64,000 nucleotides of DNA from Methylophaga nitratireducenticrescens. GTDB taxonomy: Bacteria > Pseudomonadota > Gammaproteobacteria > Nitrosococcales > Methylophagaceae. Each line of letters starts with the position of its first letter. Positions within the stretch are counted from its first letter, which is position 1. The DNA lies in assembly GCF_000260985.4 (NCBI RefSeq), contig NC_017857.3, positions 2,489,001 through 2,553,000 of the forward strand, written 5' to 3'. The notes under the pieces are model-generated. The model searched no databases, was not told the DNA's origin, and worked only from the letters and a program-made list of their open reading frames with translations. A program made the translations under genes and the position numbers. This document shows, piece by piece, positions 1 through 8,345 of this stretch.

Positions 1-75
1 TTAATCGCCGTAATGGGTTTTATGGGTACGCTCGCGCTAAGCAAATATCTGCTGCGCGGCGATATCATGGAATAG
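1..75 (+). CDS. mrpF: Mrp-type cation/proton antiporter subunit F, C-terminal end (partial)
   Basis: Only the last 24 codons and the stop are inside the window. They encode a hydrophobic stretch followed by KYLLRGDIME, which resembles the conserved C-terminus of MrpF/MnhF/PhaF subunits. The family is a small membrane subunit of the multi-subunit Na+(K+)/H+ antiporter in the inner membrane. The stop lies 8 bases before subunit G, with GAGG between them as ribosome-binding site, so the two are co-transcribed. The identification rests mainly on the neighbour and the short tail. Confidence 0.8.
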   Translation, partial: LIAVMGFMGTLALSKYLLRGDIME

Positions 76-83
76 AGGCAATT

Positions 84-401
84 ATGCTTGAGTGGATCTT
101 AGCTATCTTGATTTTAGTCGGTGCGTTTTTCACGCTGGTTGGTTCAATTGGTTTGTACAAACTATCTGATTTTTATATGCGTTTGCATGGTCCAACCAAG
201 GCCAGCACACTTGGCGTGGGGGCTATTCTGATTGCCTCGGCAATTCATTTCAGCTTTACAACGGATGGTGTCAGCTTGCATGAAATCTTGGTGACGCTTT
301 TCCTATTTATCACTGCACCGGTAAGCGCACATCTGATGGCAAAAGCCGCCATTCATATCAAAGTTAAACAGGTGGAACGCACCCGCCAGTTGGAAAAATA
401 A
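84..401 (+). CDS. mrpG: Mrp-type Na+(K+)/H+ antiporter subunit G
   Basis: The 105-residue protein has three hydrophobic segments (about 3-25, 40-60 and 65-88) and the family signature region [21 protein letters not shown] at roughly 24-44. Family members (MrpG/MnhG/PhaG) are the small last subunit of the Mrp antiporter, which exchanges monovalent cations for protons at the inner membrane and supports pH and salt homeostasis. The ATG follows GAGG at good distance. It is the last gene of the mrp operon, since the next gene belongs to an unrelated family. Length is normal for the family. Confidence 0.92.
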   Translation: MLEWILAILILVGAFFTLVGSIGLYKLSDFYMRLHGPTKASTLGVGAILIASAIHFSFTTDGVSLHEILVTLFLFITAPVSAHLMAKAAIHIKVKQVERTRQLEK

Positions 402-402
402 A

Positions 403-876
403 TTGACCGAAGCTGAACCACGTAAGCCCCAAATCTGGGTCGATGCCGATGCCTGCCCGGTGGTAATAAAAGAAATCCTCTATCGTGCTGCCACCCGAAC
501 AGAAACCCACACCACCTTTATTGCCAATCATAGCTTACGATTACCGCCCTCACCTTTTCTGAAATTTCAGCAAGTGCAATCCGGTTTTGATGTGGCGGAC
601 AATGAAATTGTTGAACGCCTGCTGAAAGGTGATTTAGTCATCACTGCCGATATCCCGCTTGCTGCAGAAGCGATTGAAAAAGGCGCATTGGCTTTAAACC
701 CAAGAGGCGAACTGTATACTACAGACACTATCAGCGCCCGACTGACCATGCGTAATTTTATGGAAACCATGCGTAACAGCGGCGAACAGATGGGCGGCCC
801 CCCGGCCTTTAATCAACGGGATCGACAAGCGTTTGGCAATCAACTGGATAAGTGGCTGTTGAAAGCTAAGCGTTGA
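403..876 (+). CDS. yaiI: YaiI/YqxD family protein (UPF0178)
   Basis: The 157-residue protein has the family N-terminus [16 protein letters not shown] at about 11-26, followed by [28 protein letters not shown] and [11 protein letters not shown]. The family has a PIN-like nuclease fold with conserved Asp residues (DAD near the start, VADNEI and ITADIPLA later), but its substrate is not established. The TTG start lies one base after the mrpG stop, so it is probably translationally coupled. The last 99 bases recur in diverged form at 2628-2726, which suggests that foreign DNA was inserted at the 3' end of this gene and that this 3' end may be the incoming copy. Confidence 0.88.
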   Translation: MTEAEPRKPQIWVDADACPVVIKEILYRAATRTETHTTFIANHSLRLPPSPFLKFQQVQSGFDVADNEIVERLLKGDLVITADIPLAAEAIEKGALALNPRGELYTTDTISARLTMRNFMETMRNSGEQMGGPPAFNQRDRQAFGNQLDKWLLKAKR

Positions 877-959
877 ACTGAAAACCCGATATTAGTGATC
901 TGTAAAAGAGCAGCGATTTTCAGTATCTCAGCAAAGTGGTCACCTACTTGCCAAAGTCA

Positions 960-2282
960 TCAAAGATCCGGGGCGGCACTCTCGCTACGCAACTTTTCCT
1001 CACTCACAATTCGCATAGCATTCTTGAATTGTGTGTCTCCATGATAAAGATCGCGCTGGTTAGCAACCACCATATTCAGCTCGCGAGCAAGCAAACCATT
1101 TTCCGGCTGTGGAAGAATTTCAGCCCGAATGGTCAAATTGCATCCTGAGCTCCATCCTTGTCGGGTAGCGAATTGTGGCTTAAGTCCATTCACGCAAGTT
1201 TCCCAGTTCATGGCTGCATTGCTGAATTCACTGGTTGGCGGCGGGAGCGGTGTACCTTCACGTGAAGTCAACCAGACCAAGTTGGTAGAACCAGAACGAA
1301 CATGGTTAATGCGTGAATGGTTACCGGTAGCCTGGAGCTGTGGCTGACCGTACTTCTTAGTGAGTGCCTCCGAAAGCACTGAAATTGCCTGTGTATCCTC
1401 CACCGAATACAAGCTGCGTCGCCATATAACTCGTGCAACCTCCTGCTCCGGCAGACCAGTAAAGGCAACAATATATTCACGGGTGATGTCCCGCAGTGGT
1501 TCGAAATGCCCACCGCCTGTATCACAATTTTTCGCCTGCTGCTCTGTACAAGGAATTCCATCGGAAGCACGAAGCAGTTGACGAGTGGCAATACCATAGT
1601 TTTCCTGAGCACTCCACAATGCCGCAGTCTGTATTACACGAATATCATCACGACATTCGAGCAACGCTCGTACATCAGCAAATAACAGACCGGGTCGCAG
1701 CCCCACAATATCATCAACCTCTGCACCATCGGCACGTGGTTTGCTGACCAATGTTGGCGGACATTCATTGCGTAACGGTCCGAGGGGTGGAATCTGCGGC
1801 TGCTCCTCAACGATAGCGACAAGGGGAGGGCCAACACGAGTTAAAATAATGCCTGGCTGGCCCTCGTTCTCCGGGTCAAGGTAGATACGGCCATCTCGAA
1901 CCGTACCAGTAAGCGATTTGACCTGGTCACGCTGCTCCGTGTACGTCATGGTGACCTTATCATCTTCTACCGACCAGGTACCTGTGGCGTTCAAAAGATA
2001 ATCCGTTTCTTCCATCGAAAGTGACAATGAGCCATTGTCTTCAAGACTTGCTACCCATTGCATGTCATCAATCATGGCCATGACCATCTTCGCCAATCCA
2101 ACTTCCATGGGATTATTGGCTTCAGCTATTTGCTGTTTAGTCAGTTCACTCATGGCTTCGTGGTCGATTTCCCAAGTGCCGACCAAATCATCGTTTTCTG
2201 ATGCGCCACAGCCATACAAAAAACTAATAGCCAGTAGCAAGATGAACCACTCCGAAATGCTTTTAAAAGATATGTTTTTCAT
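960..2282 (-). CDS. putative lipoprotein with lipocalin-like N-terminal and DIVGL-type C-terminal domain
   Basis: The 440-residue product starts with a signal peptide ending in a lipobox (LYGC, Cys25), so it is probably an envelope lipoprotein. Residues about 30-150 resemble small beta-barrel 'VGTWEID...' lipoproteins. A linker with KPRADGAE follows, then a domain from about 190 with DIVGLRPGLLFADV and ALTKKYGQPQ. The C-terminal domain resembles the exported protein at 53159-53941, and the N-terminal part resembles its neighbour at 52857-53147. I do not recognise a function. The gene lies alone, opposite to yaiI, in a stretch bracketed by two copies of the yaiI 3' end. An AGGAGGAC-like ribosome-binding site (GGGAGGAC on the minus strand) precedes the ATG. 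Confidence 0.75.
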   Translation of the reverse strand: MKNISFKSISEWFILLLAISFLYGCGASENDDLVGTWEIDHEAMSELTKQQIAEANNPMEVGLAKMVMAMIDDMQWVASLEDNGSLSLSMEETDYLLNATGTWSVEDDKVTMTYTEQRDQVKSLTGTVRDGRIYLDPENEGQPGIILTRVGPPLVAIVEEQPQIPPLGPLRNECPPTLVSKPRADGAEVDDIVGLRPGLLFADVRALLECRDDIRVIQTAALWSAQENYGIATRQLLRASDGIPCTEQQAKNCDTGGGHFEPLRDITREYIVAFTGLPEQEVARVIWRRSLYSVEDTQAISVLSEALTKKYGQPQLQATGNHSRINHVRSGSTNLVWLTSREGTPLPPPTSEFSNAAMNWETCVNGLKPQFATRQGWSSGCNLTIRAEILPQPENGLLARELNMVVANQRDLYHGDTQFKNAMRIVSEEKLRSESAAPDL

Positions 2283-2327
2283 TTAGTCCTCCCGTTTTTC
2301 GAGTAAAACTTAACAAACTGCTAATAT

Positions 2328-2480
2328 GATCTTCGACGGCATAACAATTATTAACGTGAAAGAAACATAAAATGTCATACACGTTTCGATTATCTTTATG
2401 CTATTGAAGTTAGATGGTTTATTCAGGGTCGATGGGGTGTATTGAATTAACCGTGAATGATTTACGATTAATTTTCTGCA
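2328..2480. repeat. 150-bp intergenic repeat, copy A
   Basis: This segment lies upstream of the 440-residue lipoprotein gene and matches 11915-12065 in length, order and ends. Shared blocks are AATTATTAACGTGAA at the left end and TTAAYCGTGAATGAT at the right end; the centre is much more diverged. The right end carries an imperfect palindrome. Both copies sit just upstream of a minus-strand gene and are followed on that strand by a GTTARGTT motif. It may be a decayed recombination site or a miniature element. Confidence 0.55.
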
Positions 2481-2627
2481 TAAGCAGATGTGGAACAAGA
2501 TGGGCGTGAGATGAATAGTCATATTCAGCCATCCAGAATCAGAGATACCTATCAGTTTAGTCCTTTTTGGTTAGGTGTGACAAGTCTTTGATTTTTAGTA
2601 TATTTAGGGGTGGTCATTACATAAAGT

Positions 2628-2726
2628 AGTGGCGAACAGATGGGCGGCCCGCCAGCTTTTAATCAACGCGATCGACAAGCGTTTGGTAATCAACTGGATA
2701 AGTGGTTGCAAAAGGCAAAGCGTTAA
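2628..2726 (+). pseudogene. displaced 3' end of yaiI (33 codons)
   Basis: These 99 bases encode [20 protein letters not shown] and the rest of the YaiI C-terminus up to a stop. Compared with the intact gene (778-876) I count 13 differences in 99 bases, nearly all at third codon positions, with one residue change (Leu to Gln). The pattern shows divergence under selection as a functional gene, so the two ends come from different alleles rather than from a recent local duplication. No start codon is attached. Confidence 0.85.
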
Positions 2727-2785
2727 GTCGTAATTCTCCCTGTTATCAACTAGCCTTACTTTTGATGTCACTAGAGGTAAACAAC

Positions 2786-3052
2786 ATGAGCAATAAATCC
2801 AAAGTTACTCCGACGAAAAGTCCTAACGGCCCGGAAAGTGCTGTGGACGATAGCACCATCTCGCCTAAAAGCTCAGTTGAAGTCAGTGACAAAGAAAAAA
2901 CTAAAAAAGATAAGCCGAGAAACGAACGCGATTTGATACTGAATCATGAAGATGCGCAGGCCGCCAGCCCTGATGACATGGCCGCCTGTGGCGAGGAAGA
3001 TGTAGGTGCGGGTCTGGAATTTTTAGTGACTAAAAATGATCACCATAAGTAA
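2786..3052 (+). CDS. small hydrophilic protein of unknown function
   Basis: The 88-residue product (MSNKSKVTPTKSPNG...) is rich in Lys, Asp, Glu and Ser and has no hydrophobic segment, so it is probably soluble and largely disordered. The C-terminal part is more ordered in appearance (RDLILNHEDAQAASPDDMAA...GLEFLVTKNDHHK). The ATG at 2786 was chosen over an upstream in-frame start because AGAGG precedes it at the right distance and the upstream codons overlap the yaiI remnant. I do not recognise the family. Confidence 0.65.
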   Translation: MSNKSKVTPTKSPNGPESAVDDSTISPKSSVEVSDKEKTKKDKPRNERDLILNHEDAQAASPDDMAACGEEDVGAGLEFLVTKNDHHK

Positions 3053-3309
3053 CGGGATATAACAAATTCCTCCCTTTTCCTTTTTTCACTTTTCTCAATC
3101 AACTTCTCAGAATAAACGATATCAAAACGTTTGATTATTTTTCCCGTGACACAGCTCACTTGGGATATTGAGTTTTACTCTGACTCGGGTTTAAACATAG
3201 TTCACCTAAACCAAGATTGCTGTACTCTTCCTTGAATTTGTTTTGACAACAATCAAAATAGTGGCTTGTTGTTTACTCGCAGCAAGCTATTTTCGTTTCA
3301 GGAATCCGC

Positions 3310-4593
3310 ATGTTTTTTAAAAGAGCCTTATTACCGATTTCCTCGTTGTTCTTTTCAATCTCCCTATTAGCAACGGGTTATGGGTTATTGATGACGTTCA
3401 TCGGCATATTCCTGAAACAGAAAGGCCTCAATGAGGGCGCCATCGGCTTAATCAATTCCGCTTTTTTCCTCGGCGCGATGTTAGCCGCAATATTCAGTCA
3501 AAAACTCATCGTCACAGTAGGTCATGCACGCAGTTTTTCGGCTTTTTCTGCGATTATGGTCATGGCCTTTTTGGGCCACGCCTTATGGTTCGATCCCTGG
3601 TTTTGGGCCGTATTGCGTTTGGTGTCAGGTTTTGCCTTTTATGCCATGCTGATTGTGTTGGAAAGCTGGCTGAATGAAAAAAGCTCATCTGAAGATCGCG
3701 GCAAAATTCTTGCAATTTATACCATCGTCTTCTTCCTAGCGTTGGCATTGGGTCAATTGCTATTAATGCTGGAGATGTCAGCCAATACAATTTTCATTCT
3801 GGGTTCAATTCTGGTGCTCTGGTCGCTGGTGTTGGTCGCGGTGACGCGTGTCTCGCAACCCGTATTAAAACCCTTTGAACGTTACAGCATGCCAAAATTG
3901 TTATCGATAGCGCCGTTGGCATTGGTTGGTAGCTTTATTGGTGGAGTGTTTGTTGGCGCGTTTTACACCATGCTGCCGCTGTACGTTTTAAATCTGTTTG
4001 ATCAGCCTAAAGTCGTCTCATTGTTTATGACCATTACCATTCTGGGTGGGCTGATGGCGCAATTGCCTGTGGGCATGTTATCGGATCGATTGGGACGTCG
4101 GAAAATGCTGGCCTGGTCTGGATTTTTCAGTGTTGGTGTTTTTCTGCTAATGCTGATTTTGCCTTTGATTTGGCGTGATAGTTTGGCGTTGCTGTATACG
4201 GTTGGTTTTTTATTGGGTGTCAGTTTATTCAGCATTTATCCCTTGAGTGTAGCCCGTGCCAATGATGTGTTTGATGAAAACACAGATTTGGTCGAGATTA
4301 GCCGAACCTTATTGTTTTCGTATGGCTTCGGTTCATTTATTGCGCCGTTAATTTTAGGTTTTGTACTGGGATTTTCAGCGATCGCATTTTTTATTGTGCT
4401 GGCGTTGTTTGCCTTGGCGTTAGGTTATTATTCATTATTGAACGAGCGTATCGCAGAAGACCATATGAATGTATACGTTGCTGTTCCGGCGGCATCCGGC
4501 AGCGTTCTCGCTGAAATGGATCCACGCATGGACGAACAATGGGTAGAAGATCATCGCCCTCACCCGGAGCACACGGCAAACACGGCGCCGTAA
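3310..4593 (+). CDS. MFS transporter (YcaD-like)
   Basis: The 427-residue protein has about twelve hydrophobic segments and major-facilitator loop signatures, for example GMLSDRLGRRKMLAWSG at about 258-274 between helices 8 and 9. The opening region (ATGYGLLMTFIGIFLKQKGLNEGAIGLINSAFFLGAM) resembles the YcaD-like group of inner-membrane transporters, whose substrates are mostly unknown. The C-terminus is a long soluble tail rich in His, Asp and Glu (about 390-427). AGGA precedes the ATG. An IS element begins 30 bases after the stop. Confidence 0.82.
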   Translation: MFFKRALLPISSLFFSISLLATGYGLLMTFIGIFLKQKGLNEGAIGLINSAFFLGAMLAAIFSQKLIVTVGHARSFSAFSAIMVMAFLGHALWFDPWFWAVLRLVSGFAFYAMLIVLESWLNEKSSSEDRGKILAIYTIVFFLALALGQLLLMLEMSANTIFILGSILVLWSLVLVAVTRVSQPVLKPFERYSMPKLLSIAPLALVGSFIGGVFVGAFYTMLPLYVLNLFDQPKVVSLFMTITILGGLMAQLPVGMLSDRLGRRKMLAWSGFFSVGVFLLMLILPLIWRDSLALLYTVGFLLGVSLFSIYPLSVARANDVFDENTDLVEISRTLLFSYGFGSFIAPLILGFVLGFSAIAFFIVLALFALALGYYSLLNERIAEDHMNVYVAVPAASGSVLAEMDPRMDEQWVEDHRPHPEHTANTAP

Positions 4594-4697
4594 AACAGTC
4601 CATTAAACAGGAATGCTAATAGATGACCTTTCCCCCAAATTTAAGACCATGACATTGATGAGATTTCCAATAAACTATAGGAGTTGGAGATCTCAAA

Positions 4698-4961
4698 ATG
4701 AAAAAACGTTACAGCGAAGAACAAATCATTAAAGCCATTAAGCGGCATGAGGCTGGAACCAAAGTTGACGACCTCTGCCGTGAAATGGGGATTTCATCTG
4801 GTACTTTTTACAACTGGCGCAGTAAATACGCGGGCCTTGAAGTGAACGAAGCCAAACGCCTGAAAGAGTTGGAGTCCGAAAACAACAAGCTGAAGAAGCT
4901 GCTGGCAGACAAACTGCTGGAAGTTGAGGCAATGAAGGACGTGCTGTCAAAAAAGTGGTAA
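4698..4961 (+). CDS. IS3-family transposase OrfA
   Basis: The 87-residue protein is the DNA-binding half of the IS3 transposase. The helix-turn-helix lies in RYSEEQIIKAIKRHEAG...VDDLCREMGISSGTFYNWRSKY (about 4-44). It is followed by a leucine-rich coiled coil (KRLKELESENNKLKKLLADK) for assembly with the OrfAB fusion. The frame ends at LSKKW. An A_AAA_AAG sequence just before the stop allows a -1 shift into OrfB. Confidence 0.93.
   Translation: MKKRYSEEQIIKAIKRHEAGTKVDDLCREMGISSGTFYNWRSKYAGLEVNEAKRLKELESENNKLKKLLADKLLEVEAMKDVLSKKW
4949..4955 (+). promoter_or_regulatory. probable -1 frameshift site A_AAA_AAG
   Basis: In the OrfA frame the heptamer reads A AAA AAG, the standard slippery sequence for programmed -1 frameshifting in IS3 elements. 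Shifting here gives a continuous OrfAB fusion that enters the second frame at VVTPAARKP. Confidence 0.7.
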
Positions 4962-5773
4962 CGCCAGCGGCAAGAAAGCCGATTGTTAAACACCTTACTG
5001 AACAGTTCAAGCTCAGTGAGCGTGTGGCCTGCAAGCTGGCAGGGTTAAGTCGAACTGCTTATCGGTATCAATCCCGTTTAAGGACTGATATGCCTGCCAG
5101 GCTTGAGCTGAAATCATTGGCTGCACGCTATCCAAGATATGGTTATCTGATGTTGCATGGGCTGCTTAAAGCGCAGGGACTGGTGGTGAATAAAAAGCAT
5201 ACCTACCGACTGTATACCGAAGAAGGACTGCAGGTTCGTACCAAGAAACGTAAGAAATTAACCCGACCAAAGCAACCACTCGAAATACCGTCAGCACCAA
5301 ATCAACGGTGGTCAATGGATTTTGTCTCTGATCAACTAAGTAATGGTCGGCGGTTTCGCGTGCTTAATGTAGTAGATGATTATTCACGGGAAATGGTGGG
5401 TCAGCTTGTCTCAGTTTCAATCAGTGGCAGACAAGTCGCCAGGTTCCTTGGCCAACTGACTGAGCAACGGGATAAACCTGCCAAAATCGTCTGTGATAAT
5501 GGCACTGAATTCACTAGTAAAGCGATGTTTTTCTGGAGTAAAGAAAGTGGCATCAGTTTAGGGTTCATACAGCCTGGCAAGCCGACACAGAATGCGTTTG
5601 TAGAAAGTCTTAATGGCAAATTCAGGAATGAATGTCTTAACCAACACTGGTTTAGAACACTGGATGAAGCCAAATATGAAATTGATTTATGGCGGGAGCA
5701 TTACAACCACGTCCGACCGCATAGCTCATTGAATTACATGCCACCAGTTGAATACGCAAAACATGCAGCATAA
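4955..5773 (+). CDS. IS3-family transposase OrfB (DDE integrase)
   Basis: The frame overlaps OrfA by 7 bases in the -1 register and is normally made as an OrfAB fusion; the GTG at 4955 marks only the open-frame boundary. An HTH_21-like segment (about 40-90) precedes the rve integrase core. The catalytic triad is visible as D in WSMDFVSD, D in VCDNGTEFTS and E in NAFVESLNGKFRNECLN. The C-terminal HYNHVRPHSSLNY motif is typical for the group. No interruption is seen. Confidence 0.93.
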   Translation: MVTPAARKPIVKHLTEQFKLSERVACKLAGLSRTAYRYQSRLRTDMPARLELKSLAARYPRYGYLMLHGLLKAQGLVVNKKHTYRLYTEEGLQVRTKKRKKLTRPKQPLEIPSAPNQRWSMDFVSDQLSNGRRFRVLNVVDDYSREMVGQLVSVSISGRQVARFLGQLTEQRDKPAKIVCDNGTEFTSKAMFFWSKESGISLGFIQPGKPTQNAFVESLNGKFRNECLNQHWFRTLDEAKYEIDLWREHYNHVRPHSSLNYMPPVEYAKHAA

Positions 5774-5896
5774 AGTAACCAAATCTCATCAAAGGAATGG
5801 TACTAATTCAGGGGAAAGGTCATAGAACTTCAGGGTCTATTATTTTTCCCGACTCGATAGACTTTGGGCAGATTGACCCTTAATTTTCATAGTAGT

Positions 5897-6370
5897 TTAG
5901 ATTTGCCATTTTTCCCTAATACTTATAAATTCCTTTGATATAGCTTTGATTAAAAGTAGTTCTGCTTTTAATTCATCAACGCTATAGCGGGTTTCTTTTA
6001 AACGCTTTGTTCCAATCATTCCTGGAGCAACATTAAGAATTGCTTGATCTCCATATTGAAAACCCCAGCGACCATGCATGAATGAGTTTCTCTTCACTCT
6101 AAATTTATCTAATTTTTGGGACCATAACCTAAAATCAGAAATACACTCTGGGCTAGAGGAAAACTTTATTTCTATAATCTCATTCAAAGCATCGATCTTG
6201 CTTTTAAAAGAAAGCCTCTCAATAAGGGGGTTCACGGTGTGAAAATCTTCAGCACGAATTAACCATTGAAAACAAAGGTTAAGATTAAACTCTAATTGGG
6301 ATAACGCGAATATTATTTTGCCAACACTCTCACTGGCAATGGATTCTAAGTCGTTCTGTTCGTTTGTCAT
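5897..6370 (-). CDS. HEPN-like protein of unknown function
   Basis: The 157-residue protein looks all-helical. It contains VKRNSFMHG at about 92-100, which fits the R-x4-6-H motif (Arg94, His99) of HEPN ribonucleases; the rest gives no family I can name. It lies 72 bases downstream of the DUF3883 gene on the same strand, so the two may be one transcription unit. HEPN proteins are frequent in defence and toxin loci. The function here is inferred only from the motif and the neighbour. Confidence 0.55.
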   Translation of the reverse strand: MTNEQNDLESIASESVGKIIFALSQLEFNLNLCFQWLIRAEDFHTVNPLIERLSFKSKIDALNEIIEIKFSSSPECISDFRLWSQKLDKFRVKRNSFMHGRWGFQYGDQAILNVAPGMIGTKRLKETRYSVDELKAELLLIKAISKEFISIREKWQI

Positions 6371-6442
6371 TTCAATATCATTATATATATAAAGATAGAT
6401 GCAACTGATCTACTATCTAATCCAAAGATCAATTACTAAATT

Positions 6443-7291
6443 TTATGCTGTTCTCGCCATATACTCTGACGGTGCAAGGATGCAGCGCTCTTCAAGATTA
6501 CCTTGTAAAGCGAAAAGTCTTGGAGTATCCCGAAATTTGAATATTCGATATAGATAATAACGCGAGGAATTCTTCTGGGAAAATCGCAATTCATTTGGTG
6601 TTACAAAAAACGGCGTGTTCTTTCCGTACTTTGTTGTCTTTGCCTCAATGAAACGTTCAGCACCATTATCCTCAAAAGAACGAATATCATAACCAGCAGA
6701 TGGACCAATAGTTATTGAGATTTGTTCTATCTGGTCGGCCAGAGAATCTCTACCCGCACGTATTAAACGAGCACGTTCAAAGTTAATAACAAACTGTTCT
6801 CCAGCATCACCTAACAACTGATTTCGAGCTTCACGCTCCAGATAATTTACCCCACCAGGATTATAAATAATCTTGGGTTCTGCAATGCTGCTCTCTTTGC
6901 GATCTATTGGAGCCGGAGGCTGTTCCAGGGCGGCCAGGAAATCTTCTACTTTCGGAACAGCTGGAATAAATACCGAATCTTTCTCAAATAGCAGCTGAAT
7001 CTCAGGATTCTTTTCAAGGTAATCTGTTATTGCGAGAGGTAAAAGGGAACGTTGATAATTAAATCGAGGTTTATAACCGTCAATGTATGGAATACCCATT
7101 TCGATCAAAACGGCACTTATATTCTGATGTTTTAACTCGATCGATCCATTGGTGCGGTTATTCAGTTGTTCAATCAGAGCTCGACGGTGCTCAGTTTTAT
7201 TGTATTTCTGACCAGACAATTCGAGCCGAAGCATATTGAAGTAATCTTCAACGGCCACCTCAACTTCAAAATCTGACCAGTTGTTAGTCAT
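6443..7291 (-). CDS. DUF3883 domain protein, nuclease-like
   Basis: The 282-residue protein has two parts. Residues 1-95 (FEVEVAVEDYFNMLRLELSG...HRRALIEQLNNRTNGSIELKHQNISAVLIEMG) resemble the N-terminal module of several restriction-associated proteins. Residues about 155-270 match DUF3883, with GYDIRSFE (Asp202) and RFIEAKTTKYG (Glu216, Lys218), the D...ExK layout of PD-(D/E)xK nucleases, then FFVTPNELRFSQ. DUF3883 proteins occur in restriction and anti-phage loci. No methyltransferase is nearby. It is the first gene of a likely two-gene unit with the HEPN-like gene. Confidence 0.7.
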   Translation of the reverse strand: MTNNWSDFEVEVAVEDYFNMLRLELSGQKYNKTEHRRALIEQLNNRTNGSIELKHQNISAVLIEMGIPYIDGYKPRFNYQRSLLPLAITDYLEKNPEIQLLFEKDSVFIPAVPKVEDFLAALEQPPAPIDRKESSIAEPKIIYNPGGVNYLEREARNQLLGDAGEQFVINFERARLIRAGRDSLADQIEQISITIGPSAGYDIRSFEDNGAERFIEAKTTKYGKNTPFFVTPNELRFSQKNSSRYYLYRIFKFRDTPRLFALQGNLEERCILAPSEYMARTA

Positions 7292-7468
7292 AGCAGTTAT
7301 TTATCAATAACCAAGCAGGGATTTATCGTCATCAGCTTTGTCGAAATTAGCTACCATAAAAGTCGTTCCTAATTTTCTATTTATGCTAACAAAGATACTT
7401 ATCATCAAGTATTCTGCCCTTTAATTTGCGCAGACGGAAACAGTTCGCTAGATAGTTTTTCTTTCATG

Positions 7469-7516
7469 TGTAACCTATCAAAGTTACAAATTTAAATGTA
7501 ACTTCATCGGGTTACA
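7469..7516. promoter_or_regulatory. two palindromes TGTAAC-N8-GTTACA, 28 bp apart, at the end of the SatD/DUF3307 operon
   Basis: Two perfect 6-8-6 palindromes occupy 7469-7488 and 7497-7516. Their centres are exactly 28 bp apart. The second overlaps the DUF3307 stop codon. The same palindrome occurs three times with the same 28-bp spacing on the far side of the operon (9032-9107). The layout suggests cooperative binding by a dimeric regulator. Confidence 0.65.
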
Positions 7517-8345
7517 TAGTTAGATTTTCAACTATAAATTTGGTCATCACTCCCACTAGCAAAACGATAGCAAAACTAGCCAATGTTCCTAAAAGCACGT
7601 ATTCGTTAAGTTTTGTATCTTTTGAGTTATTTTCACCAAACCTGAGAACTGATTTAGCAGCGATAATAAATCCAATGGCAGTGTATTGATCTGCAAAAAT
7701 CAGAGTCAATATTACTACTCTCTCTATGTAGCCAATAACTTTGCCAGCGTTGGGGAGTTGCTTATCATTATCAGCTGTTACCATTTCAGTTTTCTCTGTA
7801 AACTCTGCCCGCGTCTCGCCATTATGGTCCTTAGACAAAAGTATAAGCTGCACAATTATTGAAGTTGGTTTCAATACTAAAAGATAGGCAATTACCATAA
7901 TTAGGCTTTGGAGATTTAAGCTATCCACCCAGTTTCCAAATCTATCGAAAAACCCTATCCAAATGCAGAAGATAAATACGGTATGTGCAATCTGATCAAC
8001 GATTAGCGTTGGGAAAGCATTATTTTTAAAGACGCTACACTGCGAGCTAAACCATGATTTGGAGATATCAATAAACAAATGCCCAAAGGTTAAACTAATA
8101 AACAGCAACCAAACTTCAGTTGTTGAAACTTCAATCAAATCGAGTATTCGAAAGCTTACCAACAAACCTAACACTAACCCTCCATGGATTAATGCGTGGG
8201 CTATGTGTGTAGAAAGAGGTCCCAACTTAAACCATTTTTTCTTGGAACCGAAATACTTTGCCTTGACCATTCCTTCACTTTGCAGGTAAAAATCACCTAG
8301 TAAATGTGCTAACAGCAATATGGATAAAATCAGATACTCATTCAC
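7512..8345 (-). CDS. DUF3307 family membrane protein
   Basis: The 277-residue protein has about seven hydrophobic segments. The first carries LLLAHLLGDFYLQSEGMVKAK (His14, Asp18, Gln22), followed by HIAHALIHGG (His47, His50, His54), GHLFIDISKSW and DQIAHT. Conserved His and Asp residues facing into the membrane are typical of DUF3307 and suggest metal binding or membrane-embedded catalysis, although the function is unknown. The GTG start overlaps the SatD-like gene by 8 bases and its ribosome-binding site (AAGGAG) lies inside that gene, so the two are coupled. Confidence 0.78.
   Translation of the reverse strand: MNEYLILSILLLAHLLGDFYLQSEGMVKAKYFGSKKKWFKLGPLSTHIAHALIHGGLVLGLLVSFRILDLIEVSTTEVWLLFISLTFGHLFIDISKSWFSSQCSVFKNNAFPTLIVDQIAHTVFIFCIWIGFFDRFGNWVDSLNLQSLIMVIAYLLVLKPTSIIVQLILLSKDHNGETRAEFTEKTEMVTADNDKQLPNAGKVIGYIERVVILTLIFADQYTAIGFIIAAKSVLRFGENNSKDTKLNEYVLLGTLASFAIVLLVGVMTKFIVENLTM

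Larger units (their letters stand above)
4624..5822 (+). mobile_element. complete IS3-family insertion sequence (IS407-like group)
   Basis: The 1199-bp element begins TGACCTTTCCCC and ends with the reverse complement GGGGAAAGGTCA. It is flanked on both sides by TAGA (4620-4623 and 5823-5826), a 4-bp target duplication as expected for the IS407 group. Inside are two overlapping frames, an 87-residue HTH protein and a 272-residue DDE integrase. Both frames and ends look intact, so the element may still be active. It inserted between the MFS gene and the accessory island. Confidence 0.93.

Noticed and set aside
2310-2522. 70-codon minus-strand frame in repeat A, similar to a frame in repeat B
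   Set aside because: The similarity (KLIVNHSRL, FTLII) comes from the shared DNA repeat, and the frame content between is not conserved.
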